Shown here: positions 24,490-36,247 of the stretch, one piece after another
Numbering within the stretch: the stretch's first letter is position 1
Layout: the number at the start of each line of letters is the position of its first letter
Source of the DNA: Lingula anatina
Lineage: Eukaryota; Brachiopoda; Lingulata; Lingulida; Lingulidae
Assembly (NCBI RefSeq): GCF_001039355.2
Contig: NW_019775505.1
Span: 207,863 to 271,862, forward strand
Direction: 5' to 3'
Length of the DNA: 64,000 nt
The notes under the pieces: model-generated
Seen by the model: the letters and a program-made list of their open reading frames with translations, nothing else
What the model was told of the DNA's origin: nothing
Database searches by the model: none
Made by a program: the position numbers and the translations under genes

Positions 24490-25780
24490 GCTCATTTTTG
24501 CTGTTTTAATTATTGAATTCTTGAGTAATTTGATTGTATTATTCGATGAGATATTATAGTAAAATATAGTACATTACCCCCTGCAATTATGTATGTATGT
24601 ATGTATGTACGTAGGTATGTACATACGTACCTACCTACCTACCTACCTACCCTGACTGAATTTTCCTATTAGGGTCCTTTTGTATGTCCTGAGAAAATGG
24701 CCCCAAATCCTGTAGGGTCCTATAGGACATATGCCCTAGGTAGGACTCCTATAGGGCAGACAATTGAATTCCTACAGAGCTCCATAGAATCCTATAGGAT
24801 TCCTATAGACCCCTATTGAATGTTCTAAAGAGTATTTTGGAAAGGGTATACCAGTTAATAATATAAAAATATTTTAATTTTCACAGCCCAAAGTAGCAGC
24901 TAGCCAGATATTTCAAGCCAATGTCACAGCTATGCTGAAGACGGCCAAATGCAGCAGCCTGCAGCACTGTGTTTTCTTTTTCTTTTTGAATGATGTCCAC
25001 ACTGAGGTGAGAAACTGGGTTTTACCTGTCCCCTTGAAGACAGCAGTTGGGATGAAGAAGCCAAATGTAACGGTAAGTTTAGCAACAGGCTTCCTATTGC
25101 ATTTCAAAGTATTAAAAATGGTGTTCATGACTTTAATTTCTGGATTTTTTTTTTTATGTAAGTTTTCAGTCACTTTCTTTTGCCTTATTTGCTTGCAGTT
25201 ACTTTGGCAAATAATATAGCTTTTCACTGATGTATGTTTTCCTCAGTATAACAAAATGAGTAGATAAGCACTGATAGTGATGGTTATTTTGAAATTCACC
25301 TGTCCTGAGGCACATGTACGTGTATGCAAAAATTTTGAAAATTAGGTTACGAGCATATTTATATCATGTTTGTATTATAAATTATGTCACCAGTGATTTG
25401 TCATTCATCAATAAACTTTTTATTTCACATAAAGAAATGCATTATATTCTACACCTTAATTTATATTAGAAGCTACACCTTGGTTTTAGAATTCTTTACC
25501 TCTGAGTCAGAAGTATTTAGCTCTTAGACTTTTTTTCATATTTCAGATTTCAACAGTGACACAAAAAGACTCCCAAACATATCAGATAAAATTAACCACA
25601 GCAGCAGTTGCTCCCTTTGTTTGGCTGGAAGCCAACGGGATTTTGGGAAGATTTTCTGACAATAGTTTCCTCATGGTTCAGTCTACAACTAACATAGTGT
25701 TTTATGCTTGGGAGACAACTGATCTCAATTCTTTGAAAAAAGCACTCACCGTGCGGTCTCTTATGGATGTTTATAAGTAG
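15671..25780 (+). CDS. MANBA: Beta-mannosidase (glycoside hydrolase family 2), lysosomal
   Basis: Exons: 15671-15785, 16118-16264, 16921-17069, 17724-17926, 18175-18242, 18582-18757, 19241-19403, 19697-19863, 20333-20470, 20870-20949 (or 21530-21609), 22233-22420, 22610-22789, 23337-23434, 23682-23826, 24191-24414, 24887-25072, 25547-25780. All phases agree and give 886 residues, close to the 879 of human MANBA as I recall it. The enzyme removes terminal beta-linked mannose from N-glycan-derived oligosaccharides in the lysosome. A signal peptide (hydrophobic [10 protein letters not shown] core) starts at the ATG; an upstream in-frame GTG is ignored. Family landmarks are [58 protein letters not shown] (catalytic acid/base, about Glu460) and [10 protein letters not shown] (nucleophile about Glu555). 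The acid/base exon exists in two alternative copies. Confidence 0.95.
18474..18573. repeat. Inverted AAT/ATT trinucleotide microsatellite
   Basis: About 12 AAT units are followed by a short AAC stretch and about 14 ATT units. The two arms are complementary and could form one long hairpin. The array ends about 8 bases before the AG acceptor of beta-mannosidase exon 6 at 18582 and stands where the pyrimidine tract would be. Confidence 0.9.
20870..20949 (+). CDS. MANBA: Beta-mannosidase exon 10a (acid/base exon, copy 1)
   Basis: This 80-bp exon lies between an AG acceptor (20868-20869) and GTGAGA, with phase 0 at the start and 2 at the end. It encodes [20 protein letters not shown] followed by GAIANN. 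It carries the WSGNNENE motif with the general acid/base glutamate of GH2 mannosidases. It joins in phase to exon 9 (ends 20470) and exon 11 (starts 22233). Confidence 0.9.
21530..21609 (+). CDS. MANBA: Beta-mannosidase exon 10b (acid/base exon, copy 2, alternative)
   Basis: It is also 80 bp with the same phases, between TTACAG and GTAAAT. It encodes [20 protein letters not shown] followed by WGLMTD. It replaces exon 10a in frame. Because 80 is not a multiple of three, including both exons shifts the frame, so the two must be used one at a time. The copies are clearly diverged but keep every core residue, so both appear to be under selection. Confidence 0.85.
24418..24490. repeat. TA microsatellite and poly-T next to a donor site
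   Basis: About 26 TA units followed by about 19 T bases start within six bases of the exon 15 donor of beta-mannosidase (GTGAGT at 24415). Confidence 0.9.
24586..24820. repeat. Inverted GTAT/GTAC tetranucleotide repeat and CCTATAGG-rich segment
   Basis: TATG/GTAT units run into TACC/CCTA units around 24590-24650 and form complementary arms. From 24700 to 24815 the palindrome CCTATAGG and near copies recur several times (for example AATCCTATAGGATTCCTATAG). It lies in beta-mannosidase intron 15 and no coding is seen. Confidence 0.7.
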
Positions 25781-25981
25781 CAGGAATGTAGATGTTTAAA
25801 TATGGTGTGAGAGAGAGTTTTACTTTTTTGACATAACTATTGTTGAGATTCCTAGAAGTGGAGTTATTTCAAATTTTATCCTGTTATTTTCAAAGACCAT
25901 CCTATCATGTAGAATATTATGGTCTATACATCTGTGATTTTTTGTCCATTATTTCTAAATATGACTGTCTCTAATAGTACT

Positions 25982-26024
<43 letters not shown>

Positions 26025-28559
26025 AAGCAGGGTAAGAAAGTTATGATTGGTTTTATTAAAACTGACATTATGCACTACTGATTAAAGTCTTTGATACATG
26101 TAATTAATACAAGGAAAACGTGCTGTATGAACATCCTTTGTCATTCTGACATTGCAGATTGCATAAGTGACAATAAAAACAGTTACATTTGTATTTAATA
26201 CAAGTCTGTTTAACAGGCCTGTTCATGTTTACCAGAACATGTGAAATATGTATTTTTTGTTGTTAAATTCTTTACATAATTAATTCTTAGCCTATCCAAA
26301 CAGTTACTTGTATTTGATTGTGCCATACATGGAGTGATGTGGAAGGATCTAGTGCTAATCAGTTTAAATTGAAATCCAGGTTGTGCCTGTTCAATCCTAG
26401 CCATTGGTAAAAGTAGGTGTAAGAAGAAATAATAATGACAATCAATTATTATTTGTTGCATTTCATTGAAATCACAGTGCACCTTTCAAATTAAGAGTTA
26501 AAATAATTTTTGTTTATCTGAGTTAATTATTATTATTAATACAACTTATTATGATGATGAACAAATTTAGGTTGTACAACATTCCTGTATCAGTCACTGT
26601 AGGCAGATTTATTATTATTATCAAGCCATTTGCAGTTCTTATGTCAGGACGTTAGGTACAGTATTCCATAACTTTGATGGATGTATTGTAAAATGTCCTT
26701 TCACCATAATATTTTTTAGTGTCTTGTCTCAAAAAATAATGTTCTAAATATTAAATATTGTAAATACTTGTGCAGTGGTAGTTATTGAATTCCCACTATG
26801 CATTGTGTGCAATATAAAGTGGCCTTTAAACCAATTATTCTCTTCACCTTAAGCACTATTAGGTGGTTCGGAATAGTTTCTTAGATATAGTCTGTAAAAC
26901 TGTGAACAGAATTAACCAGTCCAAAGAGGAAAGCTGTAAATCGTGAAAATAATCAGATTTGCCTGTTATCAAATTATGTAAGTATGTATCGTTAAGTAAA
27001 GTGTGTAATTTGATTCATCAAGAGATTTTCTTTTTTTTTTTTTTTTCGTTTGATTCAATATGTGTACGGGACATTCTGTGGTATTTGTCTCGTACACAAA
27101 CTTAGCTAATATGCAAAAGTCGATCAAATAAGCTACATTTTCTGAAAAAGAAGAGTTCAAGGCAAAGGGATTTATAAAAGATTAAGCTGTAATTTGTGAT
27201 TTTATAGAGCTTTAAACTTGAATAATGTGAACATTGAATTGCGGACGGATTTCTTTTTTTTATGGCTTATTGCACTCAAAATATTTTTATTAGCAATTTT
27301 TCAACTGAGAGATTAAGTATTGCATGTTTAAAAGTAAAAAAAATGAAATATATATATATATATATATAAATACTTGGTTAACCATTAATCAAAACTCATA
27401 TTTTCCGACCATAATGATTTGGTGCCTATATATTTTAAGTTTTTAAAAAACTACCTAGCTTTAAATATTTTTCTATCATTTAGTCTTCTTACTCATCTCA
27501 TATAAACTAACAACCAAAGAAAATATCTCTGATGAAACATATTTTATGCTGGATAAAATTTTTATTAAACAATAATTACGGATGGTAAATTAGCATTATT
27601 TACGGATGAAAAGGAATAGTTATTAGTTACAGTGGCACAGAGAGAACTATGACGTACAAAAATGAAAAGGATCAACTTTTGAGTTTGTACAACAAAGTTT
27701 ATTTCAGTGAATATTAAACAATTAAATATATAAATGAAATGAGAAGTAGCCATAATGTGGTAATAAAAACGAGGGGTTACAGGAGAAATTGAAATGATAG
27801 CCAAGTTTCCACACCAAAAAGACTCATCAAAGTTAACTTAAACTTATACTTTCCAAGTCGTCATACTCACATTCCCCAAGTTTGTGTTCTGAACGTCAAA
27901 TAATTTCATGACTTCGATACGTTGGAAAATGGGTTTGGACGTTCCATATCATTCGGCGGTTAATGAGTTATTCTACCACCCTCATTTGCATATGAGATCA
28001 CGTGAGATNTTATGCAGTAAAATGCACACATTACATGAAATGCACCAACCTGGGTATTTTGACACCTTACTTATAGGTATCTTGGTACACTGTAGGACGC
28101 ATGTCGATGCGTTTGCTTAGACCATAGATAATAGACAAAATGTTTGTAAATAGTGAGCAGGAAATATAAAATAACATTGCACGAGAAGGAAATAAAACGT
28201 AACTTCTAAGTTTTCTACTGGGTTCTCATGTTTAATCAGACAAAATCTATCGCGATTGGACAAATAAGGCGAGGAGGAAATAACTCGTGTAGTATTGTAA
28301 AAAGATATGTCATCCTCCACCTGATCTGCCTCAAATTTTAGGGAGCGTTCAAAGCCAGTTGATCCGCGGACTAACTAGTCTGCGGATCAAATATGGCGCC
28401 ACCCACTTCAAAGCGTGCCGAGTTTTAATTGCTCTGCATGCCCCTGCTGGATCAGCGAGCGTCACATGGGAGGCGGAAATCCAATGAGCGACAAACTGAA
28501 TCCGCAGACTAGATAGTGCTCTGAATGCGCCCTTAGACCATTGCTTAGAAAACCCAAGC
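25781..28559. other. Beta-mannosidase 3' UTR and intergenic DNA
   Basis: After the stop there is AT-rich DNA with a 40-plus base poly-T (about 25982-26023) and several AATAAA-like sequences, so the polyadenylation site is not clear. A single unresolved base occurs at 28009. No exon chain was found. The right end contains the element at 28341-28532. Confidence 0.5.
28341..28532. mobile_element. Foldback MITE, Harbinger-like target site (TTA)
   Basis: The left end GGGAGCGTTCAAAGC matches the reverse complement of the right end (GGGCGCATTCAGAGCAC). Both sides are flanked by TTA (28338-28340 and 28533-28535). A short internal palindrome (TTGATCCGCGGACTAA and its inverse) lies near the left end. 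The GGGCGCATTC terminus and TWA target resemble the element at 14617-14811, so both may belong to one superfamily. Confidence 0.65.
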
Positions 28560-28599
28560 ACGTTGTTAGCAGAAAATGCATGTGCTTCCTTTGTAACAT

Positions 28600-28748
28600 C
28601 CAATCACAAGAGAGAAGACTGTTTGTAAACCGATGGCTCTGGTGGGCGTCATGTCAATACTAGGCCTATATAAGTCTGATTAGAGTGCAGATCTGCTAAA
28701 GTTTTTCATTACAGGGCGACGTTGTTGGTCCAGACAGTAAAAAAAAGC
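28600..28748 (+). promoter_or_regulatory. Promoter 1 of the phospholipase A2 locus
   Basis: CCAATCA at 28600 and TATATAAG at 28667-28674 stand 67 bases apart. The ATG of first exon 1a is 82 bases beyond the TATA box. The whole block is homologous to the promoter at 31336-31490, with GTTTGTAAA, TGGGCGTCAT, TATATAAGT and TTTTTCAT-ACAG shared in the same order. Confidence 0.75.
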
Positions 28749-28815
28749 ATGAAGTTCTACGTGTGCTTGTACATGGTGATCATTCTCTTAATGCAAGGAG
28801 TCGAAATGCGTACCG
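28749..28815 (+). CDS. Duplicate first exon 1a (signal peptide) of the secreted phospholipase A2
   Basis: It encodes MKFYVCLYMVIILLMQGVEM then RT, ending before GTAAGT in phase 1. It parallels exon 1b at 31491 (MKFYMLVAVILLIQGVEM). Phase 1 fits the only catalytic exons found (from 31897), so it could be an alternative first exon of the same gene, giving 163 residues. Alternatively it is what remains of a tandem gene that lost its other exons: no catalytic exon was found between 28816 and 31490. Confidence 0.65.
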
Positions 28816-30564
28816 GTAAGTCCTGATTGGAACTTCTTTTAATATGAATTTAAATCAATTAACGATTTATCTAAAATTATATATAAAATACAATGGTTAC
28901 CCCTTCGAAAAAATTAATCTTTTTACTTTTCATATGAAAAAAAATATTAAAAGAGGGCGGGATTGTTTTATGAAGAGAAATATTAGTTGTTTATTAATTT
29001 TTATTATTTTTGTAACAGAAACTTGTATATTAATCGATTCTTCTTATCTAATCTTCTGCTTACACATCTGCTAAGATAATTTACGCGGTACAGAGATTGT
29101 GGCGCCACCTGCCCCATGCCCGGATGTATTAAACTAAGCTTAACTCCCGAACTGCACACGCGCCGTAGTATTTGTGTTTTACGCCATTTCAATTGAAATT
29201 AACAATGCCGAGGTAACTGTTCACGACTTCATAAGCAATAAAACAAGGTTCTGCCGCAACCCATGTGTATTATCTCCTTGAACTACAATATCACTGCTGT
29301 AAAACCTGTCATTTACCTCTTTTTTTTCAAATAATTTGTCCAAGATATATGATATTAAGTGTACAATCATGTTGACAATCAATCAAAAACAGACCGACAA
29401 AATTTACTGTTGACGTCAATATTACCTATGATAAAGAGATAATAAAAATATGAGTAATGATAATATGAAGCTCGCACAACAAAAAGTAAATAAAATTTCA
29501 GAAAACTTTTCTGGTCCATCTTATCTACTTATACAGGTGTCGTTAAATAATTTGTTGGAACTACTACGCAGCGCGCGCAGTTATTGTCGAATGTACTTTT
29601 TTTGGGTTAACTTTTTGAAAACTTTTTGTAAACTTTTTGAAGCTTTTATAAACTTTCAGGAGCCTTATATGACAGTTGCAGATATTTGGCTCTGTCCGCA
29701 CTTGAAGTGCTTTACTTATCAGCATAAAATAAGGAGAAGGGACAGGGAGTAAAGTGACCTGCATCTGAGAAATAAAAGATATGAAAAAGAATTAAAATTA
29801 ATGCCTTTAAAATGTCACTTGACCCATGCTTATAAATGCCTCCTTCTGAAGGTTTGATTCAAGATGAAATGCCTGTCTCGGTCAGTGCGTGCGTACAAGT
29901 GGCAGAACTAACAATTTTCCCACACACACTGGGATGCTTACTGACATGATATGATTATTGGAGGGGGGGGGGGCGAACACTTCATGAGTTCAAACGTGTT
30001 TCGTGCTTTCGACAAATACTGTTGTGCTAACGTGGCTCTTTGACAGTTCAGGTTAACGTTTTCATGTATAATGAAGCGGATGGTTCAAAATTAGTCACTT
30101 TGGAAATCACAGACTGGTTAAATAGAAAATGCCAAATTTTGTAAACCCTCTAAATTTGAGGGATGCTAATGGAACAGCTCTAAAACTGTAAAGAGCAGTA
30201 CATTTTTAGTTCACCTCCGATTGCCCGCCGGGACCACATTACCTTCTCTTAAAATCAATAAAAAAAAACTGAACGTCCGATGTATTGCAGCCTGAGTTTG
30301 ATCGTCATCATCATCCCAGTCTGTCACGCCACTGCTGCTGGATGGCCTCCAAAGACTTCTTCACGCTTGGCGGTTTTATTTGCATTTCGTGCTGTCATGC
30401 TGTACATAGTTCAACCGTGATAACTCACCACGCTGGTTTAGTGTGGGTTGGTAAATGCAAATGCCCGCTTGCTCAAGCATCAAATGTTCATGCAAATAAC
30501 CGCGTTTTCACACTGAAAAGTTTCATTTGATCTCAGTTTTGATAGTCAAAAAAATTTCCTTATA

Positions 30565-30775
30565 CCCCCTTTAAGGCGTCCTTTCTGCGTCCTTTCTGCG
30601 ACCATGAAATTTGGCATCGCTGTGGTCTTAACAAGGAGGCACAAGCATCGATTTTGTATCAGAATGAATGCTCAATGATCGGCCAGTTGTCGGCCGTAAA
30701 GTATTATATTTTTTAACTCTCAAATGGGGATGTACTGCTGGACGCAGAAAGGACGCCGCCCAGTGTAAAGGGGGC
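30565..30775. mobile_element. Short inverted-repeat element
   Basis: The left end CCCCCTTTAAGGCGTCC followed by TTTCTGCGTCC is matched in reverse by the right end (GCCCCCTTTACAC then GGCGTCCTTTCTGCGTCC). The unit is about 210 bp, lies in the intron or space between first exons 1a and 1b, and has no coding capacity. The target-site duplication is unclear. Confidence 0.55.
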
Positions 30776-31335
30776 TTAAATGATATACTAGTTACAACGC
30801 GAGTCATCCACTGTATGTGACATATAAGAGCGTAATTGCCGTGGTCGACGAGTAGTTGGAACAAGCTTATACCACGGCTGGCGCTACAAACAATAGGATG
30901 AACGTACCGAAGCGCATGAAAATATAGGCTAGCCTGAATGCGAAATACAAGTGCAATTATCAAACATAATATAAAAAGATAAATCAAATATCTGGATCTA
31001 TCATAAACGAAAACTTTTTGACTATGGAATCAAAATTGTATCTTCTTAGTCATCAAATCTTTCAGATTTGTGTTTTAAATGTCATATAATTATGTAGGCG
31101 TCCCGTTGCCAAATTAGGTACTTTGTAAGGACACACGCAAAAGGTTTGGCTTGAACCATTTAAATTATGATAAATTTAATGCCCGTCAGTAGTAAACAGA
31201 CATTATAAGATTGCATCTTTGTGGTTTTGGTGTATAAACCTAAGTCACGCTCCGCTGCCGCATGACAAGTTGAAATATATGGTTAAGATCTTCTGCGCAT
31301 TGTTATCAGAAAAATACATTGCTTATTCACAGCAT

Positions 31336-31490
31336 CCAATCAAAGGAGAACTGACACCATGTTTGTAAAACTACAACTCTTGTGGGCGTCATTTCTCGAC
31401 TATATAAGTCAAATACTAACGCGCAACGTGCAGACCTAACCGATTTTTCATCACAGCGCAACACTGGGAGCTCAGAAAGTTTCTGACATC
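31336..31490 (+). promoter_or_regulatory. Promoter 2 of the phospholipase A2 locus
   Basis: CCAATCA at 31336-31342 and TATATAAG at 31401-31408 are 65 bases apart. The ATG is 90 bases after the TATA box. The spacing and flanking sequence match promoter 1. Confidence 0.8.
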
Positions 31491-33106
31491 ATGAAGTTTT
31501 ACATGTTGGTGGCAGTCATCCTCTTAATACAAGGAGTAGAAATGTGTACGTCTAGAACCGTTTTAAAGGTTTAAGTTTATATTGTCACCAATAACGGATA
31601 AATGTAATTTTTTAAAAGTTAACTCTCTTGTTGGGCTAGATAGGTTTATTTGTTTTTCACTCATCAAGAGAAACGGTTTTTTTCTATTTGTTGTGAAAAA
31701 AATGTTTAAAAAGCCTTGAATTCCTTTATATAAATAAATAACAGATTTACGTAAGAAAACTCTCTGATAATTAATCTTAACTACTGCAAACCTTAGCTTA
31801 AATATTCATCTTATTCACTATGCTCGAATGTTATTCAAAATAGTGAATAGAAAATACATATAAAGCTAATGGCCATTTTATATTTTCATATTGAAGCTCC
31901 AAAGAAAAAGCCCAAGGAATGGGGGCAGGCCAACTCAGTTGTAGAATTCGGCTCATTGGTGCTGTGCTATACCGATTCCGTAACTGCATTCCAGCTGGCG
32001 GACTATGGATGTTACTGTGGTTACGGCGGCTCTGGGCAAACGGTGGACGCGATGGACGAGTAAGATTCCACATTTTACAAAAACTTGTAAACACTTCCCA
32101 GAAACTAACTTTATGCTCATTGTAAATTTGGAGTACATTTGGCATTTGACAGATGTATATTTGGCGCCCTGTCAACATTACATTCCAGAAGAATAGAAAA
32201 CCGGTTTGCATGGAGAGGGAATGGGTTTCATGAATTTTACACACCCACCTTCTTTTTCTAACTATATACCCATTTTTTCCTTTTGTCATTTTGCTAGGTG
32301 CTGCAAGATTCATGACAAGTGCCTTAATACAGTAGGAAGCTGTTATACTTATTACGCCTTTTATTCATACACTGGGTGCGACGGATCTGGAACAGACGCA
32401 ACTTGCAGTAAGTTGTCCAGAGCTTTTCATTTTATGCAATATACACTGACACAAAACATCCTATCATTTCTTGCCGGTTTATCAATTGATCAGCTGAAAG
32501 TCCAATCTTAAGTCTGCTTCGGTATGCAATAATTTGGCAACAATACAGGGGTGCAGATTTATTTTATTTCCTTTTTTGGATGGGTGTTCCTCTACGATTT
32601 ACTGCCCCGTTTCGGTCAACAAATGTTCACGTGTTGGTGATTATTCACATTACTGGAGCGTAAACCAGACGGACTGTTAGAGTGCCCCGTTGTGGCTTGT
32701 GGGTGTATATTATAATGATAGTTTTTACCCTAGTTTAAGAAAGAACCTAACTAAATATTCATGTTTAAAGAATCAACAATATTGTGAACTATAACAAACC
32801 AATATCGGTTCAGCACATTGGGTAGAAGTAAACAATTACAGCTGTCAAATCTAATTGGAAATTACAAACGTTTAAATAATGAACAGATTTAATATAACAA
32901 TTAGACATGTTAATTCTTATTGGGAAATAACAGATATCAATGTTTCTCTTGCAGGGCCACCGAGTTATTATTGGTTCTATGGCCAGTGCAGATATAAGCT
33001 TTGCCAATGCGATCTGGAGGCCGCAAAATGCTTCAAAAATGCCTTGCCGTCATTTAATCCTCGGTCATATTACAATTATAACGCCCAACCCAACAATGTC
33101 TGTTAA
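31491..33106 (+). CDS. Secreted phospholipase A2
   Basis: Four exons (31491-31545, 31897-32059, 32298-32407, 32955-33106) give 159 residues with consistent phases. The product should be a calcium-dependent secreted enzyme cleaving the sn-2 acyl chain of glycerophospholipids. Residues 1-18 form a signal peptide. A short basic stretch (PKKKPK) follows. The calcium loop YGCYCGYGGSG is at 55-65. The active site CCKIHDKC gives His78-Asp79, and CQCD supplies the supporting Asp129. Cysteine density is as expected, and the last residue is Cys159. The length and motif order fit the small secreted (group I/II-like) class. I cannot assign a group or a specific role: digestion, defence and signalling are all possible. 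A second possible first exon lies at 28749. Confidence 0.93.
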
Positions 33107-33508
33107 GTTGGTTTGAAAGAGAACAGTTGCTGGTAAAGAGTTGCATATTATGAACATTTTTAATGGACTTTGGCACTCAACTAACGTCAGAATTAATAAA
33201 ACAAATTTACTCCTCAAAACAAGTGTACATGTAATTTCTTCTTGAATCTACCTCTGAACAAGCAGTAATATAGTGAAAAAATATTCCACATTTGTGGTAT
33301 TCGTTTAATTCGTCCAAAATATGTACGATTGTTGGAATTATTTGATGGTCATCCATGGCTGCTGGAAATACAAATCTAAGTGCACGAACATCATAGTCCT
33401 TTATTTTAGTTTTGTGTTTTACCATGAAGAACAGAAACCAAATAATCGTTTCACCTGGTTCACAGAATTATATTTGTATTTAAAATCATAGTAATGTAAG
33501 ACAAGACA

Positions 33509-33551
<43 letters not shown>

Positions 33552-36247
33552 TTTGAGTTCAATATCCAAATTTGTCCGGTAGACTTTACAATAAAACGTA
33601 GAAAAAAATAATTGAAAGGCTTTTAAAAGAAAAGAAAAAATTCAAATGAAAATTTGATTACAACCAAAAATTTCTCTTTTCAAACCTGTGTCTGATTGTA
33701 CTTTCATTGCCCTACATGCAATAGAAGCCACTTGGTTAGACTTTCCCTTTCCAACATAAAAGTAAGATAACAGTACCGTTAAGCTGAACTTTCTTTGTTT
33801 TTAATTGTGAAAAATTGAACCGCATCGCTGTGTGCGAAAATCGAGAATGAAGAAAAACTTTTTAAAAACGCGCCTTTACCCATCACTGCGCATTGTAAGA
33901 CCATGGTTGGACATATTTAATAATTCACAAGTACTTTAAGTGACTTTACGTTAGTCTTTGTTTGTAGTTTGTTTGCCACGTAATCCTCTATAATCCATTT
34001 AAATGCATATTGTGAAGTCTGAAAAGGTTTTGTCGTCATGTTGCTACTCTGTTTAAGGACTAAGTTTAATAATCCTTTGTAATCAGTTAAGATATAAAAA
34101 GTTGATTTCCCCACGACTAGTAACAATGAGCCCGAGCAGGCAAAGAGTTGACATTTAAAAAAAATATTAAAACTGGCGTTGGGTTTCCCCAGAGCGATCT
34201 CTACGTAAGATACAATATATCCTGAAAGTTTCATTGGTACGTTCTCCACCGAAAAGTTATAACGGTGTCCGCATTTTTGCATTTATAAATTTCATCCTTG
34301 ACCAAATTTACCCTATTGTGGACAAAATAATCTTATAATGAACTCTGCTCAGAAAAAAAAACACACGGAAAATCTGTTTACTTATACACATACTCTATCC
34401 GCACGGCCTTTGGAATCTTCAAAATAAAACGATGAAGACTGGCTGTCAATCTGGACATTTTCAGTATTGTCTACCTTATTCTGGCCTGGATTTCCAGCCA
34501 GCAGACAGTACCAATTGTTTATAACTATTTGTCATTACTGTGACCCTACCCAGCTGGGAACGTGGGACATAGGGGCATCTCCATAGATATTATCTCTTTT
34601 CAACAATGCGTCATTAGCATCGTTCAAAACACTGCAGCTGGGTACCTGGCAACTTTATGCGGGGCACTACAGGATTTAAGGTCAAGATTATTTTCCGAAC
34701 ACCGCCTGCTACTATTACTTCCTTTCTAAAATGTATCTATTATTATTCATCATTATTGTTATCCCCAGCAATGGAAATGAGGGTATTTGCCAGTATTTAT
34801 CGAGAAAATGTGTCACCTGTCAACAAAGTATCGCTGCACCCTTTCCCTGGTTGAAATACAATTTCATAAAGGTCCTAGGGGAGATTAGACCATAATCGTT
34901 TTAAAACACGGTAATTCTGACGCAGGTGTGCATAATGCGTTGAATTGAACGTCGGAAAGGTGCCACTTAAATGGACATGTTTTGCCACTGTTGCACATAG
35001 TAAATAACGCTATCAAAACAGGTCAAACGTAGTGAGTCGGAGGTATAGATATTGTGAGGCTCTTGTGACATCGTGCATTGAATCTCAATGATACAGTTAT
35101 CCATTAAAAAGCGTCCCTATATCTACATATCTGTACGATGTTGGAAAAGATTAATATTCACAGTATAAACCTACGTATTTTCAATGTGAAACCGGATGCA
35201 AGGAAAAACAAGATGTTTATCTGATAGATGACACTGTTTGACTGCACAGCTGTTTTTTTTTTTAGATAAGGACGTGCTTGCGTGTACTACAATGTACTGC
35301 TTAATTATAGAACACAAATATGTCATACTACTTAGGGACAGTGTATTTGCTAGACGATTGTGTGTAAATGACTTTGTGACCAAACTTTCAAATGTATTTT
35401 ACCTTTCACGTATCCCAGTGTAACGAAACTGAGGATCCGTGTAACAGAAAGACCGAACTCCATATAGTTAAAATGTTTAGGGCTTGGGCATATATAATAA
35501 CGAATTTTGTCCAATGCTTAAACAAGCTCCTAACTATTGTGTCAGGTGCCCAGCACCACTGAGCACATCGTCACTGCAATGCTGCGCCTCTTGATGTTGG
35601 TGGTAGTGGTGGTGGTTGGGGCGTTGGGGGGGGGGGGGGGTAAAAAACCGTAGATGAATGCCATATATTTTATTGTGTTACTTATTCAACACGAAAAACA
35701 TTGCATTTGTCTTAACTCATCTATTAATAAACAATCTATTTAGAAGCTGTTGTGCTAGTTGTCGATCTCGATTGTGTATAGATATTCACACATATATCTA
35801 TGGCTTATATTCTATTAACTTTTCCATATTTAGACAGCGGTACTGTTTGCATACTGGTATTGTCGCCATCAATTCACATACACCGGTATGATCAACAGAA
35901 AATCTTTTGGAAAGTCTATAATGGTCACTTTAGTACATCGGTACTCTGTGACATGGTCCCTTCATTGGTGCCAAAATCGGTCAATTATTTATATTCGATT
36001 GACATGTTATTGACCTTTAATCAATGGAGTGACCTTTGCACTTCTTATTGACGCCGGCTTTCAAGGGGACGTTTTTATTATGTAACATTGGAATTGTAAT
36101 AATGGAACTCACACTAATTGCGACTTTAGATCTTGCTGCATGATAATCATCTATAAAAAATAATAGGGCCTTTGACAGCATTTGCCTCGCAGCAGCAGTC
36201 AGGAGCATATGAGCAACACCGCTTCGATGGCCAAAGGGCGTCAAAAA
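33107..36247. other. Intergenic region
   Basis: No gene is supported. It contains an AAT microsatellite (33513-33550) and a G-run (about 35628-35640). The minus-strand open frame 33917-34282 (121 codons) contains no domain I recognise and no splice context. Promoter elements for the downstream lectin mosaic gene should lie near the right edge, but I could not pick them out. Confidence 0.45.
33195..33200 (+). promoter_or_regulatory. Polyadenylation signal of the phospholipase A2 gene
   Basis: AATAAA stands 89 bases after the stop codon and is followed by an AT-rich then GT-containing stretch. It is the first such hexamer in the 3' region. Confidence 0.5.

Noticed and set aside
28009..28009. 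Single N as a second contig-overlap artefact
   Set aside because: The flanking bases do not repeat each other, so there is no sign of duplicated sequence here.
33917..34282. A 121-codon minus-strand open frame, considered as a retroelement RNase H fragment because of FYILTDYKGLL
   Set aside because: Only that short string resembles the family. No flanking reverse transcriptase or integrase motifs were found.
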